Source: Mesorhizobium muleiense
GTDB lineage: Bacteria > Pseudomonadota > Alphaproteobacteria > Rhizobiales > Rhizobiaceae
Direction: 5' to 3'
Length of the DNA stretch: 64,000 nucleotides
Assembly: GCF_900099905.1 (NCBI RefSeq)
Contig: NZ_FNEE01000004.1
Coordinates: 1-64,000, forward strand
This document shows, piece after piece, positions 14,831 to 23,452 of this stretch (position 1 is its first letter; the number at the start of each line of letters is the position of its first letter). Under the pieces are notes generated by a model. That model made no database searches, had not been told where the DNA came from, and worked only from the letters and a program-made list of their open reading frames with translations. A program made the translations under genes and the position numbers.

Positions 14831-15598
14831 CTAAGCGGCAAGTTCCGCCTCCCCGGTCTTGGCGCCGGTGATGTATGAGACGATGTCGTTGCCGTCGGTG
14901 TCATGCTTGCGCAGGTTGGCGACGATGCGGCCGCGCCGGAACACGACGATGCGGTCGACGAGGTCGAACACCTGGCGCATGTTGTGACTGATCAGGATCA
15001 GCGGCTCGCCATTGGCCTTCAGTGTGCGGATGATGTTTTCTACCTGCATCGTCTCCTGCACACCAAGCGCTGCCGTTGGCTCATCCATGATGATGAGCTT
15101 GGATGCGAAAGTCGCGGTTCTGGCGATTGCCACGCACTGGCGCTGGCCGCCTGACATGTGGCGGATGGTGTTGGAAAGATTGGGAATCTTCACCGCCGTG
15201 CGGATCAACGCTGCTTCGGTCGCCTTGCGCATGAACTTGCGATCGAGGATCGAGAAAGGCCCGAGATTGAACAGCACCTTTTCGCGGCCGAGAAACAGGT
15301 TCGACGGCACGTCGAGATCGTCGGCAAGCGCCAGGTTCTGGAACACCGTCTCGATGCCCGCCTCGCGCGCCGCGATCGGGCCGGCGAAGTTGACTTCCTT
15401 GCCGTCGAACCAGATCTTGCCGCTGGTGCGCTGCTCGACGGCGGTGATCTGGCGCACGAAGGTCGATTTTCCGGCGCCATTGTCACCCATGATGGCGACA
15501 TGCTCGCCCTTGCGCAGTTCGAAATTCGCGCTTTCGAGCGCATGCACGCCGCCATAGTATTTGGTCAGGTTTTCGGTCTTCAGGACGATGTCTGACAT
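14831..15598 (-). CDS. Sugar/inositol ABC transporter ATP-binding protein
   Basis: This 255-residue single-domain ABC ATPase has Walker A GDNGAGKST (about residues 38-46), signature HMSGGQRQ, and Walker B KLIIMDEPTAAL. The CUT2-type sugar importers it resembles often use a double-length ATPase of about 500 residues, but inositol/FrcA-type systems use a single domain like this. The ATG at 15598 follows the permease stop by 2 bp. A longer open frame to 16135 is only the shadow of the permease gene. Confidence 0.94.
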   Translation of the reverse strand: MSDIVLKTENLTKYYGGVHALESANFELRKGEHVAIMGDNGAGKSTFVRQITAVEQRTSGKIWFDGKEVNFAGPIAAREAGIETVFQNLALADDLDVPSNLFLGREKVLFNLGPFSILDRKFMRKATEAALIRTAVKIPNLSNTIRHMSGGQRQCVAIARTATFASKLIIMDEPTAALGVQETMQVENIIRTLKANGEPLILISHNMRQVFDLVDRIVVFRRGRIVANLRKHDTDGNDIVSYITGAKTGEAELAA

Positions 15599-15600
15599 GG

Positions 15601-16677
15601 TCAAGCCCTCATTGCCCGCAGGCGCTGGCGCCACTGGTCGAGAACGACTGCGCCGATGATGATCACGCCCTTGACCATCTCCTGGTAGTAGGCGTCGAGG
15701 CGCAGGAAGGTGAAGCCGGAGATGATGACGCCGAAGATCAGCGCACCGATCACCGTGCCGATGATCGAGCCGCGGCCGCCCGACAGCGAGACGCCGCCGA
15801 TGACCGCCATGGCGATCGCGTCCAGTTCGTACATCACGCCCATGCCGGCCTGAGCAGTGAGGTTCTTGGAGCTCAGCACCACGGCGGCCAGCGAGGCGAG
15901 GATACCGGCAATGACGAAGACGAGGATCTTGTGGTTCTTGACATTTATGCCGGACATGCGGGCGGCGTCCTCGTTGGAGCCGATGGCATAACAGTGCTTC
16001 CCGTACCTGGTGTATGACAGGATCAGCTGGAACAGAATCGCCAGCGATATGAAGATGATGACCGGCATCAGCCCCTTGCCGATGGCGGCGAAACTTTCGG
16101 TGGGAAACGAGATCGGCTGCCCCTTGGACCACCATTTGGCGATGCCGCGCGCGGTGACCATCATGCCGAGCGTGGCGATGAACGGCGGAATGCGCGTGTA
16201 GGCGATCAACGAGCCGTTGACCAGGCCAGCCAGCAGGCCGCAGCCGATCGCGACCAGCACCGGCACGATCACCGGCAGGTCGGTCCAGCCTTGCGCGAGG
16301 AACATCGCCTTGGGATTAGGGTTGCCGTTGACCGTCGCCACCTGGGCGAAACTCATGGCGATCATCGCCGTGGCGCCGACGATCGAACCAGAGGAAAGGT
16401 CGATGCCGCCGGAAATGATCACCTGCGTCACGCCGATGGCGATGATGCCGACGATCGACACCTGCAGGATGATGATCTGCAGGCGCGCCTCGTTGAAGAT
16501 CGTATCGACATTGGCGCGGGTGTTGAACAGGAAGCTGTCGCCAAGAAAGACCCGGCCTATCAGCTCGAAGGCGCCAACGAGGATGATGAGCGCCAGGAAA
16601 ACGTTGAATTCGGCAGGCCATGTGCGCTTTTTCGCATCATAGCTCAGTCCGCCGACGCCATGGGTTGTCTGTGTCAA
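15601..16677 (-). CDS. Sugar/inositol ABC transporter permease (RbsC/FrcC type)
   Basis: This 358-residue inner-membrane permease has about ten hydrophobic segments and the conserved family stretches GGIDLSSGSIVG and GSNEDAARMSGINV. It forms the channel of a CUT2-type importer with the ATPase just downstream and the binding protein upstream. A 257-bp, repeat-filled gap separates it from the binding-protein gene, which may lower permease expression relative to the abundant binding protein (inference). Confidence 0.94.
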   Translation of the reverse strand: MTQTTHGVGGLSYDAKKRTWPAEFNVFLALIILVGAFELIGRVFLGDSFLFNTRANVDTIFNEARLQIIILQVSIVGIIAIGVTQVIISGGIDLSSGSIVGATAMIAMSFAQVATVNGNPNPKAMFLAQGWTDLPVIVPVLVAIGCGLLAGLVNGSLIAYTRIPPFIATLGMMVTARGIAKWWSKGQPISFPTESFAAIGKGLMPVIIFISLAILFQLILSYTRYGKHCYAIGSNEDAARMSGINVKNHKILVFVIAGILASLAAVVLSSKNLTAQAGMGVMYELDAIAMAVIGGVSLSGGRGSIIGTVIGALIFGVIISGFTFLRLDAYYQEMVKGVIIIGAVVLDQWRQRLRAMRA

Positions 16678-16694
16678 CTCTTGCTTCCTCCAAC

Positions 16695-16793
16695 CGCATC
16701 GGCCCGAAAATCGGATCGATTTTCGGAAAGCACGATGCGTCCCAAAGTTTTAGAGCGTACTTTTGTGCGTCCAAACGGACGCACGTCGCTCTA
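16695..16793. repeat. Two-hairpin palindromic repeat between binding protein and permease
   Basis: The first palindrome has arms CGCATCG (16695-16701) and CGATGCG (16733-16739) around a GAAAATCG/CGATTTTC core. The second has TAGAGCG/CGCTCTA outside and GTGCGTCC/GGACGCAC inside (16751-16793). A diverged copy of the same two-part element lies at 34142-34234. Confidence 0.85.
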
Positions 16794-16840
16794 ATCGCAG
16801 TCGCCCTCCCGCCGCTTGTTTCGGCGATGAGGGAAAGAGG

Positions 16841-16912
16841 GAGCGGCGCGGTTTTCTTGTTCTTTAAAACGTCGGATTCCCAAAACCGGTCCGATGCTCT
16901 GCCGCGCCGCTC
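16841..16912. repeat. 11-bp inverted repeat just downstream of the binding-protein gene
   Basis: GAGCGGCGCGG (16841-16851) pairs with CCGCGCCGCTC (16902-16912). The interior contains a degraded AACCGGTCCGATGC fragment of the dispersed repeat family. It begins 23 bp past the binding-protein stop and would fold in the transcript 3' end, protecting or partly terminating it. Confidence 0.7.
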
Positions 16913-16934
16913 CTATCGAGAACGCTCCTCTGCC

Positions 16935-17876
16935 TCAGTTCTTCTGCAGGAACTTGTCGATGTTTGCCGGCGTGACCAGCTGGAAGGGGATGTAGACCTT
17001 CTGCTCGACCGCCTCGCCCTTGGAAAGCTTGAGCGCCGCGTCCAGCGCCCCGGCGCCTTGGCCGGCCGCGTCCTGGAACACGGTGACGTCGAGATCGCCC
17101 GCCTGCATCGCGGCAAGCGCGTCCTGGGTGGCGTCCACGCCGCCGACAACAACCGACTTCATGTCGATGTTGGCAGCTTTCATGGCCTGGATGGCGCCGA
17201 TGGCGCTCTCGTCATTGTTGGCGATCACGCCATCGAACGGCGCGCCGGTCGACAGCCAGTTGGTCATCAGGTTCTGTGCTTCCTCGCGTTTCCAGTTCGA
17301 CGTCTGCTTGTCGATGATCTTGATGAAGCTGCATTCGGGAGTGGCGATCACATCGTCAATGTCCTTGGTGCGCTGCACCGCGGCCTGGTTCGACAACTCG
17401 CCCATGATCACATAGACATTGGCCTCGGTCTTGCCGGCTTCCTTGAACAGCCGGCAGACTTCCTGGGTCTCGAGAGTGCCTGATTCAACCTCGTTCGAGG
17501 CAACGAAAGCCTGGTTGTCAGGCAGCGTGTCGACATTGACCGGCTCGCGGTTGACATAGACCAGCGGAACGTTGGCCGCAGCGGCGGCATCCGACATTGC
17601 CTGGGTGGCCGAGGTGTCGACTGGATTGACGACAATCGCGTCGACGCCCGAGGCGACGAAGTTCTTGATCTGGTCGAGTTGCTTGGCGACGTCGTTCTGC
17701 GCGTCCTCGACCTGCAGTTCGACGCCTTCCATGCCTTTGGCCTGCTCAATCATGCCGTTGCGCAGCACGGTGAGAAAATTGTCGTCGAACAGCGCCATCG
17801 ACACGGCGATTTTGGCAGCGAGGGCGGACGAGCTCATCAGCGCCAAGAATGCGGCGCCCAACAGCAGCTTTTTCAT
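16935..17876 (-). CDS. Inositol-type sugar ABC transporter substrate-binding protein
   Basis: This 313-residue periplasmic protein starts with a clear signal peptide (MKKLLLGAAFLALMSSSALA, cleavage after ALA near residue 20). The mature part is a type I periplasmic-binding fold of the RbsB/IbpA class, with VDAIVVNPVD and GVIANNDESAIGA typical of inositol or ribose binders. The ATG at 17876 has AGGAG 7 nt upstream; the longer reading to 18044 has no good site. With iolG in the same run, inositol or an inositol derivative such as rhizopine (MocB-like) is the likely ligand. Confidence 0.92.
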   Translation of the reverse strand: MKKLLLGAAFLALMSSSALAAKIAVSMALFDDNFLTVLRNGMIEQAKGMEGVELQVEDAQNDVAKQLDQIKNFVASGVDAIVVNPVDTSATQAMSDAAAAANVPLVYVNREPVNVDTLPDNQAFVASNEVESGTLETQEVCRLFKEAGKTEANVYVIMGELSNQAAVQRTKDIDDVIATPECSFIKIIDKQTSNWKREEAQNLMTNWLSTGAPFDGVIANNDESAIGAIQAMKAANIDMKSVVVGGVDATQDALAAMQAGDLDVTVFQDAAGQGAGALDAALKLSKGEAVEQKVYIPFQLVTPANIDKFLQKN

Positions 17877-18023
17877 TCTATTTCTCCTCCACAGAATTGG
17901 TGTCCGGCTGCACCGATCTACCCGGAATCCCCGATCTCCCAGGGAATCTCTCCCGATTGCTTCTCCGTTTCCGATGGCGATTTCCGCGTTGGCTGGAACG
18001 CCAAGCCCTCCGTTGAAACAGAT

Positions 18024-18033
18024 GTTCCGGAAC
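18024..18033. promoter_or_regulatory. GTTCCGGAAC perfect palindrome upstream of the importer
   Basis: A perfect 10-bp palindrome with the TTCC/GGAA arms seen at other iol promoters in this window, about 150 bp before the binding-protein start. It may be an operator for IolR or for the adjacent LacI-type regulator, or chance. Confidence 0.35.
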
Positions 18034-18058
18034 GAAAGAACCAAAATACCTAGTTGGT

Positions 18059-18072
18059 GAAATATTTATTCC
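18059..18072. promoter_or_regulatory. Candidate IolR-like site upstream of the importer operon
   Basis: GAAATATTTATTCC matches 11 of 14 positions of the site at 9087-9100 before iolC and has the GAAA-N6-TTCC layout. It suggests shared control of uptake and catabolism, to be tested by binding assay. Confidence 0.35.
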
Positions 18073-18246
18073 ATTCTACTGGCGGGCGTCAAGGAGATTC
18101 CGAAAGCGGCTGCCGGTTTTTTCGGACAACGCGGCTGAGGGCCGGCAAACCTTCTGCAAGAATCCATCAGGCTGATGGTTCACATCACTGCCGACGCCCC
18201 GATCTAAACAGGATGTCTTGGCTGAGCCCAGATGTTCTGCCCGAGC

Positions 18247-19278
18247 CTAGATGTTTTCCGGCAGATAGATGTCGAAGGGCAGGAAGGTCTGGCCCGGCGC
18301 ATTGGCGGCGCCTGCCTCGATGGCATGCACCATCAGCCCGACAAGTTCGCGGCATAGTGCTGCCAGCGGCGTCGAAATCACCATGGTCAGGATGTTGTCG
18401 GCGAGCGCCGCGCGCGATTCGGCGTTGATCTCGTTGCAGACGACCACTGGCATGTTTGCCGGGCTGGCCGCCCGTAGCGCGGAAACCGCGCCTTCCATGC
18501 CGCCGCCAGCGACATAGCAGCCGGCCAGATCCGGGTACCGCGCCAGAAGATCGATCATTGCATCATGGGTCACCTGGTTGGCTTCCAGGTTGACCAGCGT
18601 CTCCATCACCGTGAATTCCGGCGCATGCTCGCGGAAAAATGATCTGAAGCCGATCTCGCGCAGCTCATGGCCATGGAAGCGATGGCTGCCGACGAAAAGG
18701 GCGACCTTGCCGGGCTTCCTCGCCGCTCTGGCGATCATCCAGGCCGCGGTACGACCGACCTTGCGGTTGTCGAGGCCGACATAGCCCTCGCGGATGCCGG
18801 CTGCAAAGTCGGATAGCAGGGAGAAGACAGGTTGCCCCCTCGCCTTCAGGGTCTCGACGGCTGCCGTCAGCGTCGGATGGTCCGGACCGACAAGGGCGAC
18901 TGCCCTGGATTTCGCCGCCAGCTTGCGCATCTGCGCGGCGATCTCGTCGGGGGCCAGCGAACTGGCGAAATCGATGGTGGCGACGCCGCGGAAGCGCTGC
19001 GATTGCGAAACAGCCAGTTCGATCTCCCGGGCGAAATCGCTGTAGAAAACATCATTGCCCCTCAGCAGCAGAAAGCCGAGCCGGTATTCCGGCAGTTCCT
19101 GGCGCATCCGCTGCTTGATCAGCCCGGCGGCGTGGTAGCCGATGCTGGTGGCGGCCTCATAGACGCGGCGCGCGGTTTCCTCGCGCACCGGCAGGCGATT
19201 GTTCAGCACCCGATCGACGGTGGCGACGCTGACCCCCGAAATACGCGCCAGATCGGTGATGGTCGGCCGTTTTGCCAT
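18247..19278 (-). CDS. LacI-family transcriptional regulator
   Basis: The 343-residue regulator has an N-terminal LacI helix-turn-helix (ITDLARISGVSVATVDRVLN, residues ~7-26) and a periplasmic-binding-like effector domain. It is encoded upstream of the inositol-type importer in the same orientation and divergent from the MocDEF-like genes, so either or both may be its targets. The effector is probably a cyclitol or rhizopine-like compound, since the regulator domain resembles the binding protein of such importers. The specific ligand is unknown. Confidence 0.9.
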   Translation of the reverse strand: MAKRPTITDLARISGVSVATVDRVLNNRLPVREETARRVYEAATSIGYHAAGLIKQRMRQELPEYRLGFLLLRGNDVFYSDFAREIELAVSQSQRFRGVATIDFASSLAPDEIAAQMRKLAAKSRAVALVGPDHPTLTAAVETLKARGQPVFSLLSDFAAGIREGYVGLDNRKVGRTAAWMIARAARKPGKVALFVGSHRFHGHELREIGFRSFFREHAPEFTVMETLVNLEANQVTHDAMIDLLARYPDLAGCYVAGGGMEGAVSALRAASPANMPVVVCNEINAESRAALADNILTMVISTPLAALCRELVGLMVHAIEAGAANAPGQTFLPFDIYLPENI

Positions 19279-19331
19279 ACGCTTCCTGCCTGATTGCCTG
19301 GCATAGGCTATACATCATTCTGATGGGAAAT

Positions 19332-19344
19332 GATAGAAACTATC
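19332..19344. promoter_or_regulatory. Short palindrome between the LacI gene and the MocD-like gene
   Basis: GATAGAAACTATC has 5-bp perfect arms (GATAG/CTATC) with an AAA centre. It lies in the divergent intergenic region, where a LacI-type repressor would bind to control itself and the oxygenase genes. LacI operators usually have an even, CG-centred axis, so the match is only suggestive. Confidence 0.3.
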
Positions 19345-19443
19345 TTCATGATGTTGAGCCTATCACGGCTTGGCGTTATTTTAGGGCATAAGCACCTGTG
19401 GCAGAGGCACCCGTTCCGACGGATGCCGACGGAGGCAGCCTCA

Positions 19444-20553
19444 ATGGAAGCGACACTATCCGCAATGCCGTCCCGGCGAGACTACAGCCTGCTCGGCCGC
19501 GACGCGAAGCGCGCCGTCGAGACCGGGCTGGCGGCGGCCGAATGGTATCATACCGACGTGCCCCGCAAGCAGATGAAGGAGCTGATGCAGCGCTCCGATG
19601 GGCCGGCGATCCGCGACACCATCATCTGGCTCTCCGCCCTGGTCCTGAGCGGCGCCGGCGGCGCCTGGTTCTGGGGCACATGGTGGTGCGTGCCGTTCTT
19701 CTTCGTCTATGGCGTGCTCTACGGCTCTTCCACCGATTCACGCTGGCACGAATGCGGCCACGGCACCGCCTTCAGGACGCAGTGGATGAATGATGCGGTC
19801 TATCAGATCGCCTGCTTCATGATCATGCGCAACCCGGTGACCTGGCGCTGGAGCCATACGCGGCATCACACTGACACGGTCATCGTCGGCCGCGATCCGG
19901 AGATCGCGGTGATGCGCCCGCCGGACCTGTTGCGCGTCGCGCTCAATTTCTTCGGCATTGTCGATGCCTGGCATGCCATGAGCGACATGGTGCGCAATGC
20001 GGCCGGCATCATCAGCCCGGCGGAAAAGACCTTCATTCCCGAGCAGGAGCAGCCGAAGGCGATCCGCATTGCCCGCATCTGGACCGCGATCTATGCCGCG
20101 ACAATCGCGCTGGCGCTTTATGGCGGCTCGTTCCTGCCCTTGATGCTGGTCGGTCTGCCCAGGCTTTACGGCGCCTGGCATCACGTCATGACCGGCCTGC
20201 TGCAGCATGGCGGCCTCGCCGAAAATGTCATCGACCACCGCCTCAACAGCCGCACGGTCCACATGAACCCGATCAGCCGCTTCATCTACTGGAACATGAA
20301 CTACCATGTCGAGCACCACATGTTCCCGATGGTGCCCTATCACGCGCTGCCGAGGCTGCATGAGCTGATCAAGCACGACCTGCCGGCGCCGACGCCATCG
20401 ATCCTGGCCGGCTATCGCGAGATGGTGCCTGCCTTCCTGCGCCAGCTGCGCAATGAAGACTATTTTCTCAAGCGCGAACTGCCGCCGACCGCCAAGCCTT
20501 ATCGCGAGGAATTCCACAACGATAACGATGCTGTCGCGGCAGCAGCCGAATGA
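19444..20553 (+). CDS. Desaturase-like di-iron oxygenase, MocD-like
   Basis: This 369-residue membrane protein of the fatty-acid desaturase superfamily has the three histidine boxes HECGH (102-106), HTRHH (138-142) and HVEHH (288-292) that bind two irons, with hydrophobic stretches at ~58-95 and ~212-245. GGAGG lies 8 nt before the chosen ATG. It is followed by a Rieske ferredoxin and a ferredoxin reductase, giving a complete electron-transfer oxygenase. The same trio is described as MocD-MocE-MocF in rhizopine (3-O-methyl-scyllo-inosamine) use by Rhizobium leguminosarum. The substrate is otherwise open: a lipid desaturase is the alternative. Confidence 0.8.
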   Translation: MEATLSAMPSRRDYSLLGRDAKRAVETGLAAAEWYHTDVPRKQMKELMQRSDGPAIRDTIIWLSALVLSGAGGAWFWGTWWCVPFFFVYGVLYGSSTDSRWHECGHGTAFRTQWMNDAVYQIACFMIMRNPVTWRWSHTRHHTDTVIVGRDPEIAVMRPPDLLRVALNFFGIVDAWHAMSDMVRNAAGIISPAEKTFIPEQEQPKAIRIARIWTAIYAATIALALYGGSFLPLMLVGLPRLYGAWHHVMTGLLQHGGLAENVIDHRLNSRTVHMNPISRFIYWNMNYHVEHHMFPMVPYHALPRLHELIKHDLPAPTPSILAGYREMVPAFLRQLRNEDYFLKRELPPTAKPYREEFHNDNDAVAAAAE

Positions 20554-20608
20554 TATGCGCGCCTGTGCCGGGGCACGTTGATCAAGCAAAATTCTGCCGG
20601 GAGGACCA

Positions 20609-20923
20609 ATGAGCGACTGGATCGAGGCCTGTGGTGCCGATGACATCGACGAAGAGGACGTGATGCGGTTCGACCATGACGGCCGCACCTTCGCCATCTA
20701 TCGCAGTCCCGACGACGAATATTTCGCGACGGACGGCCTTTGCACGCATGAGAAGGTGCATCTGGCCGACGGGCTGGTGTTGGACGACATCATAGAATGC
20801 CCGAAGCACAATGGCCGCTTCAACTACAAGACTGGTGCAGCCAGGGGCGCGCCGGTCTGCGTCAATCTCAGGACCTATCCGGTCAAACTCGACGCCGGCA
20901 AAATCCTCATTCAGATCGGGTGA
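20609..20923 (+). CDS. Rieske [2Fe-2S] ferredoxin, MocE-like
   Basis: A 104-residue soluble Rieske protein with ligands Cys45-Thr-His47 and Cys64-Pro-Lys-His67, and ECPKHNGRFNYKTG typical of Rieske ferredoxins of oxygenase systems. It lies 55 bp after the desaturase-like gene and 5 bp before the reductase gene, and most likely carries electrons between them. Length and spacing of the ligands are normal. Confidence 0.92.
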   Translation: MSDWIEACGADDIDEEDVMRFDHDGRTFAIYRSPDDEYFATDGLCTHEKVHLADGLVLDDIIECPKHNGRFNYKTGAARGAPVCVNLRTYPVKLDAGKILIQIG

Positions 20924-20928
20924 CGGTG

Positions 20929-22158
20929 ATGGCGAAAGGAACGCTCATCATCGGCGCCGGCGAATGCGGCGGGCGGGCTGCCCTGGCGCTGCGCGATCTC
21001 GGCTATGATGGCCCGGTGACGCTGGTCGGCGACGAGCCGCATCTGCCCTATGAGCGGCCGCCGCTGTCGAAGGACGCGATGGCCGGCGATGCGCCGGTGA
21101 TCAAGGCGATCGCCAGCGATGAGATCCTGGCCGAGAGATCGATAAGGCATATCCATTCGGTTCAGGCGGTGGCGATCGACCGCGCTGCTCATGTCGTGCG
21201 CCTGTCGGACGGCTCGGCGCTGCCATACGACAAATTGCTGCTGGCGACCGGTTCCCTGCCGCGCAGACTGCCAATGCCGGGCCTCGGGCCGCGTTGTGCC
21301 TATCTCCGGACCTTCAACGACGCGCTGGCAATTCGAGCCCATCTCCGCGCCGGAAACCGCATCGCCATCATTGGCGGCGGCTTCATCGGTCTTGAGCTCG
21401 CCGCCGCCGCACGCAGACTGGGCGCAGTTGTCACCGTCATCGAGGCGCAGCCGCGCATCCTGATGCGCGGCGTGCCGGCCGAGATCGCCAAGATCGTCCA
21501 CGAGGCGCATGAAGCCGAAGGCGTCAAAATCCTGTGCGGCGACGCAATCGCCGCGATTGCCGACGACGGCGCCGAGGTGAGCATCGCGCTTGCCGGCGGG
21601 CAGGACATCGTCGCCGACCTGGCGGTGATCGGCATCGGCGCTGTGCCGGTGACCGGACTAGCCGCAGAAGCGGGCCTGACGATCGACAACGGCATAGCCG
21701 TCGATGCCGAGCTTCGCACCAGCGATCCGGATATCTTTGCCGCCGGCGATTGCTGCTCGTTTCCGCTTGCCGTCTATGGCGGCCGGCGCGTGCGGCTGGA
21801 GGCCTGGCGCAACGCGCAGGAGCAGGGCGCGCTGGCGGCCAGTAACATGCTTGGCGCCGGTGAGGCCCACGCGGCTGTGCCATGGTTCTGGTCGGATCAG
21901 TACGGCCTGACCTTGCAGATATCTGGGCTGTCGGACGAGGGCAGCAAGGTCGTGCGCCGCGATCTCGACGATGGCGCCTTCATCCTGTTCCACCTGGCGC
22001 AAGACGGCAGGCTGGTCGCAGCGAGCGGCATCGGTCCGGGCAATTCTGTCGCCCGCGACATCAGGCTGGCCGAGATGCTGATCGCAAGAAGGGCAAAGCC
22101 GGCTCCCGAGGCGCTCGGTTCGCAAACGATCAAGCTGAAGTCGCTGCTGGCGGCGTGA
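20929..22158 (+). CDS. FAD-dependent ferredoxin reductase, MocF-like
   Basis: This 409-residue flavoprotein has two dinucleotide-binding motifs: FAD near the N-terminus (IIGAGECGGRAA) and NAD(P)H around residue 145 (IIGGGFIGLELAAAARRLG). It also has the DIFAAGDCCSFP block. The ATG at 20929 follows the Rieske stop by 5 bp; a longer frame from 20797 overlaps the Rieske gene and is rejected. It would reduce the Rieske protein for the oxygenase. Confidence 0.92.
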   Translation: MAKGTLIIGAGECGGRAALALRDLGYDGPVTLVGDEPHLPYERPPLSKDAMAGDAPVIKAIASDEILAERSIRHIHSVQAVAIDRAAHVVRLSDGSALPYDKLLLATGSLPRRLPMPGLGPRCAYLRTFNDALAIRAHLRAGNRIAIIGGGFIGLELAAAARRLGAVVTVIEAQPRILMRGVPAEIAKIVHEAHEAEGVKILCGDAIAAIADDGAEVSIALAGGQDIVADLAVIGIGAVPVTGLAAEAGLTIDNGIAVDAELRTSDPDIFAAGDCCSFPLAVYGGRRVRLEAWRNAQEQGALAASNMLGAGEAHAAVPWFWSDQYGLTLQISGLSDEGSKVVRRDLDDGAFILFHLAQDGRLVAASGIGPGNSVARDIRLAEMLIARRAKPAPEALGSQTIKLKSLLAA

Positions 22159-22241
22159 GCCCGGTGCGGGCCGATTGTCGAAAGCCGGCAGCGCAAACGC
22201 CGAATGGGCGACTTCGGTTTCAGCTCGAAGTCCAGATCTCA

Positions 22242-23207
22242 TCACTCCTGAAACAGCGCGTTCAGCTCCGGCAGTTTGTCGTTGACCAGCCAGCCATAGT
22301 AATTTTCCTCGGGCAGCTTCTCCGGTTCGCCCGCGGCGCGGCGCCTGTCGTTTTCGGCCTTCAGCGCATGGGCGCGCTGCTCAGGATTGCCGACATTGTA
22401 GAGGGTCGATGTGATGCCGGGATTGCCCGATATGTCGAAGCCGGCAATGCTCTGATAGGCATCGATCGATTTCCGGATCGTCGCCGCGACATAGTCCAAG
22501 GTCAGGTCCGGATCCATGATGGTCTTGTAGACCGCGTTCGGATCGCCGACGTCGAGCTTCGGCAGGCCGGAAACCTGGTGCACGAGATCGCTCATCTGCA
22601 AGGCGGTCAGCGGATTGAGCTGGCCCAGGCCAAAAGTCTGGCCGGCATAATAGGGCTGGAAGAAAGTCGCGCCGAAGCGGTCGTCGGGGAAGCTCTCACC
22701 GCCGACGGTCTTGCCGCGAAAGGAAAGGTTCCACACCTGCTCGCGGCATTCCCAGAGCTCGTAACTATCCGATTTGCCGACGCATTCCTGGAATTGCGGC
22801 CGTTGCACGAAATCGGTGATGTCCTCGCCTTCATAGGCGAAGGACAGCTTGCTCGACAGATAGGAGATCGCCTTGACGTAGTAGGTCTGCAGCCGGTCGT
22901 AGGCGTCGACATTGTAGGTGTGCTCGCCGACGATGGCGCCGACGATATGCATAGGATCGATGCCATAGGTCGCTGCTGCCTGCTCGATCTTGCCGCGAAG
23001 ACCGGCGTCGTGCTGCAGCAGCGCATAGACCTTGCGGTATTTCGACTGGAAGGTGGTGTTGGTGGCCTGGGTGCGCCGGCTTGAGGCGCCCGGTATGTTG
23101 GGCTGCTCGACATGACTGTTGCCCGGCGGCACCATCGTCGCCGCTTCGGCGGCGAACATGGCTGTCGCCAGCGTCAGCCCGAGAGTGACGAGGATCGTTT
23201 TTTTCAT
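22242..23207 (-). CDS. DUF1402 family exported protein
   Basis: A 321-residue protein with an N-terminal signal peptide (MKKTILVTLGLTLATAMFAA, cleaved near residue 23) and the DUF1402 family body. The family is mostly rhizobial and its function is not established. The region around GIDPMHIVGAIVGEHTYN and FGLGQLNPLTALQMSD recalls lysozyme-like transglycosylase folds (Glu in VGEH), so a peptidoglycan role is possible but unproven. It is convergent with the reductase gene. A palindromic repeat lies 20 bp upstream of its start. Confidence 0.85.
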   Translation of the reverse strand: MKKTILVTLGLTLATAMFAAEAATMVPPGNSHVEQPNIPGASSRRTQATNTTFQSKYRKVYALLQHDAGLRGKIEQAAATYGIDPMHIVGAIVGEHTYNVDAYDRLQTYYVKAISYLSSKLSFAYEGEDITDFVQRPQFQECVGKSDSYELWECREQVWNLSFRGKTVGGESFPDDRFGATFFQPYYAGQTFGLGQLNPLTALQMSDLVHQVSGLPKLDVGDPNAVYKTIMDPDLTLDYVAATIRKSIDAYQSIAGFDISGNPGITSTLYNVGNPEQRAHALKAENDRRRAAGEPEKLPEENYYGWLVNDKLPELNALFQE

Positions 23208-23226
23208 GCGCCGCCGCCTGCAACAA

Positions 23227-23263
23227 CGCATGACCCTCGGAACCGATTTTCGGGGGTCATGCG
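23227..23263. repeat. Dispersed palindromic repeat, short copy
   Basis: Arms CGCATGACCC (23227-23236) and GGGTCATGCG (23254-23263) with an AACCGATTTTCGG core. One of several copies of a family with consensus arms GCATGATCC/GGATCATGC and a GAACCGGTTTTCGG centre. Confidence 0.8.
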
Positions 23264-23452
23264 CAGAACCAACTGTACAGCGTCCTTTGCGCATCCAAAA
23301 AGCTGCGCGGCGCTGGTGTTGCCGGCAAACTAGGTAAAGCGGCAACGGGAGTCGAGAGCCCCGTCGCCCGGCAAGACAAAAGCTGGCCAGATGCTTCCAT
23401 TTGGCAACACGTGCCGGCTCCGCCGGTCCGACTCTTGCGGATGGATCGCCTG

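Larger units (their letters stand above)
17877..18246. other. 370-bp promoter region of the importer operon
   Basis: No convincing gene lies here. It holds the 5' region of the importer operon, with two palindromes annotated separately (18024-18033 and 18059-18072), and the 3' flank of the LacI-type gene. Nothing else was recognised. Confidence 0.6.
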
